From the NCBI RefSeq assembly GCF_905196875.1, contig NZ_CAJJWO010000010.1, positions 1 through 64,000 on the forward strand: a stretch of 64,000 nt of DNA, read 5' to 3'. Positions 7,406 to 14,596 of this stretch are shown one piece after another. The translations under genes were made by a program, and so were the position numbers. The notes beneath the pieces are model-generated. The model was not told the DNA's origin, did no database searches, and worked only from the letters and a program-made list of their open reading frames with translations. The stretch is from an uncultured Parabacteroides sp. GTDB lineage: Bacteria; Bacteroidota; Bacteroidia; Bacteroidales; Tannerellaceae. The first letter of the stretch is position 1. Every line of letters starts with the position of its first letter.

Positions 7406-8722
7406 ATGAATAAGATTCTTTTTCTTTTTTGGGTATGCCTTTCCTGTTGCCTCTTTTCATCCTGCTATGATGAAAGTAATAAATACGGCAACGGTCTGGT
7501 CGATTCGGTTTTTCGTAATATTAGTACCGATACCTCAACAGTCGTCATTACATCCGTTCTGATCGATTCATTGGAAACATCAGGAAAAGGGGTTGCACTA
7601 GTCGGAGAATATACACATCCGATGTGGGGGACCATGAAATCGTCAGGATATATTCCTTACACTCGTCCCAGTTACAGTACGGATATCGACAAAGTGGTCG
7701 TACTCGATTCGCTTGTCCTGTCACTGGCCTACGGCAGCTATTATGTAGGGGATACTTTACAATACCAACAATTTTCGGTTCACCGGCTAACAGAGAAAGT
7801 TGTATTGAATGACAACAACTACTTATATAATACCTCCTCCTTTTCTTACGAAATCGAGCCCATGGCAACCTGCCGGTTCAGACCCCGCCCCCAAGGAGTG
7901 GACAGGCTAGAGATCCGTCTCCCCGACGAACTGGGACAGAATCTATTGACCCGTTTTCACCAACGGGACGAAGCCGTATCGTCGGAACGCTTCGAAGACT
8001 ATTTCAAAGGGATCGTCGTCATCCCTGACGGTTCAGACAACCATTCGATGCTCTCTTTTCAGGTGGCAGATACAATGTCGACTATAGTATTACATTACCA
8101 TATTGTTGAGGAACAAGTAAATGAACAACAGTTGGTATTCTCTCCCAACACATCCACACAATTCAACCATATCGATCATGACAGGACAGGGACACTGATG
8201 GAGCCTTTCCCCACGAAACAAGTCGAAATCCCCTCCGAGTCGCTGGATAACCGGGGGGTATTATTTGGTGGCTTAGGCTGGTTCGCCCGGTTGGAGTTTC
8301 CTTACCTCAACGATATCATGAAGCTGGGAGAAAGAGTGGTCATAGAATCGGCTATGCTCAAACTATATCCGGAACTCGGTACTTATTCGGAAACAAATGC
8401 ACTTCCGGACAGTGTCTATCTTTATATTGCCGACGAGAACAATGTCGTTACCGATGCTGTAACGGATTATCTCGGAACACAGGTACAAGGCGGAACACTT
8501 GTAAAAGACGATGTATTCAATGAAAATACTTATTACTATTTCGATGTCACCGATTTCATGCAGCAAGAACTCGGCACAATCGGGATAAATAAACATAACC
8601 TGCAACTGGTACTGAACGAAGACAGCTACACCAAAACATTCAAAAATATGACTTTCGGCGACAGGCAAAGCAAGTCACCCATTGTTTTACAGCTAATCTA
8701 CAAAATATATGAAAGTTATTAA
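7406..8722 (+). CDS. DUF4270 family lipoprotein
   Basis: Started at ATG 7406 the product has 438 aa and begins with a clean lipoprotein signal (ILFLFWVCLSCCLFSSC, Cys near residue 20). Upstream in-frame ATGs at 7304 and 7400 would bury the signal and are not favoured. The remainder matches DUF4270, a Bacteroidetes exported family: an N-terminal block with LVGEYTHPMWGTMKSSGYIPY, a central beta-rich region, and a C-terminal ESAMLKLYPE...DVTDFMQQEL segment. Function is unknown; relatives sit at the outer membrane. It overlaps the following outer-membrane protein gene by 14 bp, so the two are very probably translated from one transcript. Confidence 0.85.
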   Translation: MNKILFLFWVCLSCCLFSSCYDESNKYGNGLVDSVFRNISTDTSTVVITSVLIDSLETSGKGVALVGEYTHPMWGTMKSSGYIPYTRPSYSTDIDKVVVLDSLVLSLAYGSYYVGDTLQYQQFSVHRLTEKVVLNDNNYLYNTSSFSYEIEPMATCRFRPRPQGVDRLEIRLPDELGQNLLTRFHQRDEAVSSERFEDYFKGIVVIPDGSDNHSMLSFQVADTMSTIVLHYHIVEEQVNEQQLVFSPNTSTQFNHIDHDRTGTLMEPFPTKQVEIPSESLDNRGVLFGGLGWFARLEFPYLNDIMKLGERVVIESAMLKLYPELGTYSETNALPDSVYLYIADENNVVTDAVTDYLGTQVQGGTLVKDDVFNENTYYYFDVTDFMQQELGTIGINKHNLQLVLNEDSYTKTFKNMTFGDRQSKSPIVLQLIYKIYESY

Positions 8723-9914
8723 GTATATATTTTCTTCTCTCCTGCTGTCAGCAACAGTAGCGGACGCACAAAACATCATGACCTCTTCACCTTATTCGAT
8801 GTTTGGTATCGGTGAGATCGTAACCGGACTATATGGTTCCAACTCAGCCATGGGAGGCGTTTCCAGCGGGATGCGGAATTCATGGTTGATAAACACGGAG
8901 AATCCGGCCGGACTTTCGGGACTCGACTCGTGCAGGCTCTTTGCCGAAGCTTCTGCTTTCGCAAAAGGCGAATCTTATAAGTCGAAGAGTGGAAGTAGCA
9001 ACGCGTTCTCCGGAAATGTATCGGCCTTTGCATTAGCCGGACGGATCATGCCCCGCTGGTATATGGCGGCCGGTCTCACTCCTTACTCTTCGGTCGGTTA
9101 TTATTTTCAGAGCACACAGCCGCTCGAAGGTTCACCCGGTTCCTATTATACCAGTACCTTCGAAGGATATGGCGGTCTCTCGAAAGTGTATCTGTCGAAT
9201 GCCTTCATGCTTTCCCGGAATTTATCGGTTGGAGTGAATCTGAATTATATATTCGGTAATATAAAATCATCCGAGAATCAAGGCAGCATGACCGTTGAAA
9301 ACAAAATGTACACAAATGCCTTCTATGCAGACTTCGGAATTCAGTATCACCGGAATCTAGCCAGGGACAAATCAATTACGATTGGAGCTGTCTATGGATA
9401 CAAGCAACGTTTGAAGATGGACAATTCCATTATCATAACAAACGGAAATGTGGAGACAGAACAAAACGAAAAGAGCTCCTCTCAATATCTACCTCAATAC
9501 ATGGGTATCGGGGGATCATTGATCTATCAAAAATGGACGTATGCCCTCGACTATAAGTTTCAGCAATACAGTTCCTTGTCATCGGGCGACAGCAGGGTCA
9601 CATTTAAAGATGCACACGAAGTACGTGCCGGGGTCTGTTATTTCCCGAACGGATATTCATCAGGTAGCTATTGGAAACGGATGTCTTACAAGGCCGGTAT
9701 CGACGTCTCCACTCCCTATATGAACATAAGCGGGCAATCCGGCCTTTCGTGGCGGGCAAGCATAGGTATGGGATTGCCTGTTCTGAACGGACATTTCAAC
9801 GCTACCATTTTCCATGAACGGACACAACTGAAGAACAATACTTTCCAAAAAGACGTTACAGGGATAACGGTCACTTATACGTTAAGCGAAGTTTTATATA
9901 AGATGAAGTTGTAA
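8709..9914 (+). CDS. Outer-membrane beta-barrel protein, FadL/PorV-like fold
   Basis: The protein has 401 aa with a signal peptide to about residue 20 (KYIFSSLLLSATVADAQ). Alternating hydrophobic strands run throughout, and the motif SAMGGVSSGMRNSWLINTENP early in the mature part is typical of Bacteroidetes barrel proteins that start with an NPAGL box. The chain ends in a strand-like segment (DVTGITVTYTLSEVLYKMKL). It should sit in the outer membrane. Its gene overlaps the DUF4270 lipoprotein gene by 14 bp, suggesting a stoichiometric pair. Substrate or role is not evident. Confidence 0.75.
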   Translation: MKVIKYIFSSLLLSATVADAQNIMTSSPYSMFGIGEIVTGLYGSNSAMGGVSSGMRNSWLINTENPAGLSGLDSCRLFAEASAFAKGESYKSKSGSSNAFSGNVSAFALAGRIMPRWYMAAGLTPYSSVGYYFQSTQPLEGSPGSYYTSTFEGYGGLSKVYLSNAFMLSRNLSVGVNLNYIFGNIKSSENQGSMTVENKMYTNAFYADFGIQYHRNLARDKSITIGAVYGYKQRLKMDNSIIITNGNVETEQNEKSSSQYLPQYMGIGGSLIYQKWTYALDYKFQQYSSLSSGDSRVTFKDAHEVRAGVCYFPNGYSSGSYWKRMSYKAGIDVSTPYMNISGQSGLSWRASIGMGLPVLNGHFNATIFHERTQLKNNTFQKDVTGITVTYTLSEVLYKMKL

Positions 9915-9941
9915 GAAATAGGATGAAATGTATTAATAAAA

Positions 9942-9981
9942 AAACAGGCCGTATCCCCTTACCAATTGATACGGCCTGTTT
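9942..9981. terminator. Strong bidirectional intrinsic terminator
   Basis: AAACAGGCCGTATC at 9942-9955 is perfectly complementary to 9968-9981 across a 12-nt loop, with A and T runs outside. It separates the plus-strand barrel gene from the minus-strand yhiM-like gene. Confidence 0.85.
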
Positions 9982-10032
9982 CTATACGATCAGTTACATT
10001 TCTTTCATTCCTCAACTTGCATGAATAACACT

Positions 10033-11079
10033 TTACTTAGAAGACGTTCCGCTCTCCAGAATACTCACAATAGAAAACAAAGTAAAACAAATACCCCCCA
10101 ATCCAGCCAATACCCTTGCCGGTACGAAATAATACCCATGAACCGATCCCAGTTCAAACAGGAAAGCCGAAAGGAACAGACAGGTCAACGCCGTGAAGAT
10201 AGGGATCAACGGTATACGGTTGGAAAGCTTGAACTCGTGACGCCATATCTTCGATAGCAAGATCACTTTACTGGATATACTGAGGCATACCAATCCCAAT
10301 CCGATCATTATATAACCGGTAGCACGGTTGGCCGCATTGGCTGTTGCCAGGATCAGGATAATTCCCCAGATAATACACAAGCTCCCCATCACCAGGACCA
10401 TGATCGGCCATATTTCACGCTCTGTCGGTGAAAAGATATTCCGTATCTGACGGGCAATGGTTGCGACCAGTGCTATCAGGCTGGTACAGATGCAGGCTAA
10501 CCCGATCATCACATGTCCGGCAACGAAATATTTAGAGCCATGCCCGCTATTTGACAGCAACCAAAAAGCCCATATCCAGGCAGTCAACGCAATCAGCCCG
10601 GCTACGGCGATCAATGTCAGCCCCTGTGCCCGTGTAAATGCTTCGGGAGGAACATCATGGTCTGTTTTCTTCGAATTAACCGTAATCATCGTAAAACGGG
10701 TAGAAGATGTTGCTGTAGTTGCTACACATGCAGTAATAAGTCCAACTCCACAGATAACATGCCCGGCTACGAACGAAGCCGAATCAGACGACTCCATTAT
10801 ATGGACTCCAATTATCACAGTCAGAAGTGCGGATAAGTAACCGAGTGCCGGCAGTGCGTACCGGCTCACCATCCCGAAAGTATTTATGATCTGCCGGATA
10901 ATCGTTGCCGCCGTGGAAAAGAGGGCAATACAGATCATCCCCAGGGAAAAGACAACCGGGCCCGCTACAAATTTGCCCGGGTCTGCTCCATATTCATAAA
11001 CGAACAAACCATAACTGAAACAGAACAGGGCCATCAATAGTGGAATCGCCCTGAATAAAACACTAATGCCGTAATTCAT
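10033..11079 (-). CDS. yhiM: YhiM-like inner membrane protein (DUF2776)
   Basis: The protein has 348 aa with about ten hydrophobic segments and strong similarity along its length to the enterobacterial inner membrane protein YhiM. Shared elements are the repeated FVAGHV motifs (near residues 103, 187 and a YFVPARV variant near 320), IARQIRNIFS, and the ending RVLAGLGGICFTLFSIVSILE. YhiM is known in E. coli and Salmonella as a membrane protein linked to acid or stress adaptation; its biochemical activity is not established. Here it is the last gene of a minus-strand block with a LytTR kinase, response regulator and receiver-less LytTR protein, suggesting LytTR control. A patchy family distribution would fit transfer, but this is not tested. 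Confidence 0.85.
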   Translation of the reverse strand: MNYGISVLFRAIPLLMALFCFSYGLFVYEYGADPGKFVAGPVVFSLGMICIALFSTAATIIRQIINTFGMVSRYALPALGYLSALLTVIIGVHIMESSDSASFVAGHVICGVGLITACVATTATSSTRFTMITVNSKKTDHDVPPEAFTRAQGLTLIAVAGLIALTAWIWAFWLLSNSGHGSKYFVAGHVMIGLACICTSLIALVATIARQIRNIFSPTEREIWPIMVLVMGSLCIIWGIILILATANAANRATGYIMIGLGLVCLSISSKVILLSKIWRHEFKLSNRIPLIPIFTALTCLFLSAFLFELGSVHGYYFVPARVLAGLGGICFTLFSIVSILESGTSSK

Positions 11080-11182
11080 AGTCTATTTGCTTTAAATTTT
11101 CAACCAAACAGACTGAATTACGGCTTTGTTCCTTTAATTAGATTTTTATAGAATCTTTTTAGTTATCAGGAGCAGGAACAAG

Positions 11183-11620
11183 CTATTCCTGTAAAGCCAA
11201 CCTTCCCATGAGAGCCGGCAGATACGAATCGCTGATAGGAATCAGTTCATCGCCGATACGTATCCTTTTCCGTTCGATATAACTGATATGGGAAAGGGCA
11301 ACGATATAAGAACGGTGCACACGACAGAATAACCCGTCGGTGAGATTTTCTTCAAACCGCTTCAAGCTGACCTGCGAGAGCAGCGGCTTCCCCGTGGTGC
11401 GATGGATCTTGACGTAATCGCCATAGCCTTCCAGAAAAAGTATTTCCTCCCTGTGAAGGCGAATGATCTTACTTCCTTCCCGAACAAAAACAGGTTGTTC
11501 AGTTTGTTCCTTGTGCAAGACTTCATGCACATCAGCGAGTGCTTTATCCAACTTCTCAAAATAACCCATCAGGGTGTTCAACGTAGAAGCATCTCCATCG
11601 AAAGTAATACATTTCAACAT
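11183..11620 (-). CDS. LytTR DNA-binding protein lacking a receiver domain
   Basis: The protein has 145 aa. Residues about 45-145 form a complete LytTR domain: IIRLHREEILFLEGYGDYVKI, then RFEENLTDGLFCRVHRSYIVALSHI and RIRIGDELIPISDSY. The first 40 residues (MLKCITFDGDASTLNTLMGY...) look like the start of a receiver domain that stops after one strand and helix, so no phosphorylation site is present. It should bind DNA directly, perhaps constitutively or by pairing with the nearby full-length regulator. It lies 103 bp upstream of the yhiM-like gene on the same strand and may control it. Confidence 0.85.
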   Translation of the reverse strand: MLKCITFDGDASTLNTLMGYFEKLDKALADVHEVLHKEQTEQPVFVREGSKIIRLHREEILFLEGYGDYVKIHRTTGKPLLSQVSLKRFEENLTDGLFCRVHRSYIVALSHISYIERKRIRIGDELIPISDSYLPALMGRLALQE

Positions 11621-11664
11621 ACTAGAGTCTCTTTTTAGTTTACACTACAAATAAATAAGAATAT

Positions 11665-11717
11665 TCGGTGAACAAAGGTTAACCACCGACAAATGGTACA
11701 ACTTGATCGGTGAATCG
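11665..11717. promoter_or_regulatory. Putative LytTR sites upstream of the receiver-less regulator
   Basis: TCGGTGAAC at 11665-11673 and TCGGTGAATCG at 11707-11717 are direct repeats 42 bp apart, twice 21. An inverted copy CACCGA lies between them at 11684-11689. They match the motif TCGGYGAAWCG found before the kinase gene. They lie between the stop of the response regulator and the start of the receiver-less LytTR gene. Binding is inferred from spacing and similarity only. Confidence 0.4.
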
Positions 11718-11774
11718 CCTTAGGCGGCAGGGTGAAAAAACTTACTTCCCGGATGCAGTATTTTCACCTGACCG

Positions 11775-12530
11775 CTATTCCATCAGTATCCATTTCTTGA
11801 ATACCGGTGTTTTTGTCTTACTGATGATAATACGCTCCGGAACCGGTAAAATCAGATTAACCGACAAACGGCTGCCGAACCAGAGGTCGATATCCTTTAT
11901 GGCTTTACGGGCAATGATAAACTGGCGATTGGCACGAAAAAAGTCCTTTCCGTCGAGTTGGTCGCCTAAGGTATCAAGCGTACGGTCCACCGGATGTTGT
12001 TTGCCGTCGGAGGTATAAGCCGTTACTTTCTCGTTTGCTGTATAGAAATAAAGGATATCTTCTACCTGCAAAGGGTAAAACTTATCACTGAGCATGATAA
12101 GCAGGCTTTTGATAACATGCCGCTTTTGTATCGTATCGTTCGTCTGACGAATATGTGCCAGTCGCTCTTCCGGACTGAACAGCCGCAGCTTACTCAACGC
12201 CCGTTCCAAAGAGGTCATTGTGACCGGTTTCAATAGATAATCGATACTGCTAACCTGAAAGGCCTGCAGCGCATACTCGTCGTAAGCCGTTGTAAAAACG
12301 ACCGGGGCTTCAACCTCGACCTGTTCGAATATCTTAAAAGCGCTACCGTCTGCCAGATGAATATCCATAAAAATAACATCCGGATGAGGGAAGGAACGAA
12401 AGTAGGTTACACTTTCCTCTATACTCTCCAGTTCGGCTATTACCTCGATCGGTATAATCGTATTCTGTGCCAGTATCGCCTTCAGGGAGCTTACCGCAGC
12501 AGTTTCATCTTCAATAATTACAGCATTCAT
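11775..12530 (-). CDS. LytTR-family response regulator
   Basis: Started at ATG 12530 the product has 251 aa; a TTG at 12542 would add four residues. Residues 1-115 form a receiver domain with the acidic pair EDE near residue 7, the phospho-acceptor Asp in VIFMDIHLADG (about residue 55), the Thr in VVFTTAYDEYA and the Lys in DYLLKPV. Residues about 150-251 form a LytTR domain (FYPLQVEDILYFYTANEKV, then DFFRANRQFIIARKAI). It should be phosphorylated by the kinase encoded 34 bp upstream and bind direct-repeat sites. It is the classic second gene of a LytS/LytR-type two-component pair. Confidence 0.93.
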   Translation of the reverse strand: MNAVIIEDETAAVSSLKAILAQNTIIPIEVIAELESIEESVTYFRSFPHPDVIFMDIHLADGSAFKIFEQVEVEAPVVFTTAYDEYALQAFQVSSIDYLLKPVTMTSLERALSKLRLFSPEERLAHIRQTNDTIQKRHVIKSLLIMLSDKFYPLQVEDILYFYTANEKVTAYTSDGKQHPVDRTLDTLGDQLDGKDFFRANRQFIIARKAIKDIDLWFGSRLSVNLILPVPERIIISKTKTPVFKKWILME

Positions 12531-12564
12531 ACGGATAATCAATTTATTGACAATTAAGTTAGAC

Positions 12565-13776
12565 CTAAACGGACAGATCGGACAGTGGAAGGGACACTTT
12601 AAAATATTCTTTCCGGTTGGATATATTGATATCTTTTCCAGTTAGTAAACGATAACGTCCCCAAAGATTTTTAAGTCCGATACCACTACTATGTCCCTCC
12701 TCGACCTTCGGATGCACTTTGTTGGATACCACCAAAGTATTCTCCTTTGTAGTATAAATGTCAATTTGTAGCGGATACTGCTTACTGATCACATTATGTT
12801 TTACTGCATTTTCAATTAATGGCAATACGCTAAGTATAGGCAAAGACCAAAGTAACAGCCTCGGTTCGGCCTGTATAGAGAAAAAAAGTTTGCCTTCATA
12901 ACGCACGCCAAGCAGATAAGTATAGGCCTTTACAAACTGCAACTCCTCTGCCAAAGCGACCATTTCCTTTTTGTTACTCTGGAGGATATACCGGAAAACA
13001 TTCGACAGTTCATCCAGGTATGTCAATGTATGTTCCTTTTCTCCGTTACGGATCAGAGAATTGAGTCCGTTGAGTGAGTTAAAAAAGAAATGGGGATTGA
13101 TCTGCCCCATCAGGGCATTATAGGATGTTTGCAGTTGCTCGGTTTTCAGCTTTTCATACTCGAGCATCATTTGTTGCTTACCGCTTATCAGGCGTATCAA
13201 TAGCACACTGAGCAGTACGGTTATCAAAACAAACAAATGTTCTGTCATCTGAGGATGAAAAGCAATGGATCGGGATAGTAGAATATTGGCATCCGGTCGA
13301 TCCGGCCGCATCTCCATATTTTTTGTGGCTTTAGATATAGGCCTTCCATATCCGGGAATGATCTTATCCGGCCGGCTTTCTACAATCACAGTTTCATGGA
13401 CGGCGGAAACTTCAGCGACTTCAAATACTGCTTTTTGTACCATCGGAAACACAGCCAGCAACCCCAGCCCCACTATTACACTTCCCCCACCGGCAAATAA
13501 CGCGACCTTATATTCCCTTTGCCTGAATATCTTATCCCCCAGCTTATACATTTGCATATTTACAATGAAAAGAAGAAAAGCAAACAGGAAGAACCACACA
13601 AGCGGGAAATAGAATAAATAATCATTCAGGAATACCGGAGGTTCCGGAAGAGCCGGATTTCTCTGAATATTAATCACATCATATTTACGCATCAGCATCG
13701 AGAAGTTGACAAACAGACTCAACAATGCCGATACGATAAAGCCAATCAATAGATCGTTCTTTACAGAATGTCGCAT
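12565..13776 (-). CDS. LytS/YehU-type sensor histidine kinase
   Basis: The protein has 403 aa. Four membrane segments lie near residues 9-28, 50-71, 90-112 and 180-197, with a periplasmic loop between the third and fourth. The cytoplasmic part has the His_kinase (PF06580) signature QINPHFFFNSLNGLNSLI near residue 225, whose His is phosphorylated, then an ATPase domain with the N box LPLIENAVKHNV and G box SGIGLKNLWGRYRLL. It is paired with the LytTR response regulator 34 bp downstream. The extracellular signal is unknown. A -7 box and 21-bp-spaced repeats lie upstream, suggesting autoregulation. Confidence 0.92.
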   Translation of the reverse strand: MRHSVKNDLLIGFIVSALLSLFVNFSMLMRKYDVINIQRNPALPEPPVFLNDYLFYFPLVWFFLFAFLLFIVNMQMYKLGDKIFRQREYKVALFAGGGSVIVGLGLLAVFPMVQKAVFEVAEVSAVHETVIVESRPDKIIPGYGRPISKATKNMEMRPDRPDANILLSRSIAFHPQMTEHLFVLITVLLSVLLIRLISGKQQMMLEYEKLKTEQLQTSYNALMGQINPHFFFNSLNGLNSLIRNGEKEHTLTYLDELSNVFRYILQSNKKEMVALAEELQFVKAYTYLLGVRYEGKLFFSIQAEPRLLLWSLPILSVLPLIENAVKHNVISKQYPLQIDIYTTKENTLVVSNKVHPKVEEGHSSGIGLKNLWGRYRLLTGKDINISNRKEYFKVSLPLSDLSV

Positions 13777-13797
13777 AAAGGATTTATTTAGTGGCTA

Positions 13798-13866
13798 CAA
13801 AGATAAGTATCCCAGGAAGTCTAAAGTATATAAACCGACGAAACGGACAAAAACATCGGCGAAACG
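13798..13866 (-). promoter_or_regulatory. Kinase gene promoter with putative LytTR direct repeats
   Basis: On the minus strand a -7 box TATCTTTG occupies 13805-13798, 22 bp before the kinase ATG. Upstream of it lie imperfect direct repeats, read on the plus strand as CGACGAAACG at 13836-13845 and CGGCGAAACG at 13857-13866, exactly 21 bp apart. This spacing and length fit a LytTR activator site. No -33 TTTG is evident, which suits an activated promoter. Confidence 0.5.
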
Positions 13867-13914
13867 CCTGTTCTTATTCATCGAATATTTTACAGGCAAT
13901 AGACAAAAGGACAT

Positions 13915-13949
13915 AAAAAAAGGTTACCCGCAACGAGCAACCTTTTTTT
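13915..13949. terminator. Intrinsic terminator of rplS
   Basis: AAAAAAAGGTT at 13915-13925 is complementary to AACCTTTTTTT at 13939-13949 with a 13-nt loop. It lies 22 bp after the rplS stop and also serves as a T-tailed hairpin in the other direction. Confidence 0.75.
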
Positions 13950-13971
13950 ATGGTAATTAAATCCTAAAGGA

Positions 13972-14319
13972 TTAGAATCTTCTTTCTTTGATTCTTGCTT
14001 TCTTACCAGTAAGAGCACGCAGGTAATACAATTTAGCGCGACGTACTTTACCAAGTTTGTTTACAGTGATGCTTTCGATAAACGGAGATTCCATCGGGAA
14101 AATTCTCTCTACACCTACGTTTTCAGACATCTTACGAACTGTGAAACGTTTTTTGTCACCATGTCCTGAGATACGGATAACTACACCTCTGTACTGCTGG
14201 ATACGTTCCTTGTTACCTTCTTTAATACGGTAAGCTACTGTAATAGTGTCACCACTCTTGAATGAAGGATATTCCTTATTCGTAGCAAACGCTTCTTCTG
14301 CAATCTTAATTAAATCCAT
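13972..14319 (-). CDS. rplS: 50S ribosomal protein L19
   Basis: The protein has 115 aa, the normal length for L19. Diagnostic segments are FKSGDTITVAYRIKEGNKERI, QQYRGVVIRISG, the VGVERIFPMESPFIESI block and the C-terminal KVRRAKLYYLRALTGKKARIKE. L19 sits at the 30S-50S interface in the cytoplasm. The gene stands alone on the minus strand with its own terminator, unlike the enterobacterial rpsP-rimM-trmD-rplS operon; monocistronic rplS is common in Bacteroidetes. Confidence 0.97.
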   Translation of the reverse strand: MDLIKIAEEAFATNKEYPSFKSGDTITVAYRIKEGNKERIQQYRGVVIRISGHGDKKRFTVRKMSENVGVERIFPMESPFIESITVNKLGKVRRAKLYYLRALTGKKARIKERRF

Positions 14320-14564
14320 TGTTTTATAGCTTTTTAATTGTAATTTTAAACGAAACGCAATATAACGGGCTACTTCTCCCGACAGAGATTGCGCAAAGCG
14401 GATGCAAAGTAACGAAAGATTTATTTTATACGCAAGTAGTTTAGATAATAATTCATCGAACCTGCACTTATTTTTCTTCCTTTAAATCGCTATTCAAGCG
14501 TATATTACCTTATGCAAGCAACCGAAAAGTTGTCACAGTATAGAGACATTTCAACTTATTTTCC

Positions 14565-14572
14565 TATTTTTG
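14565..14572 (+). promoter_or_regulatory. -7 box of the GH3/beta-lactamase gene
   Basis: TATTTTTG matches TAnnTTTG. Transcription would start about 6 nt further on, near 14578, which places the ATG at 14573 upstream of the transcript start and favours ATG 14597. Confidence 0.45.
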
Positions 14573-14596
14573 ATGGATAATAATGATAACGTGGAG

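Noticed and set aside
11731..11768. Terminator after the response regulator
   Set aside because: GGTGAAAA and TTTTCACC pair over a 22-nt loop but no T-run follows on the transcribed strand, so support is weak.
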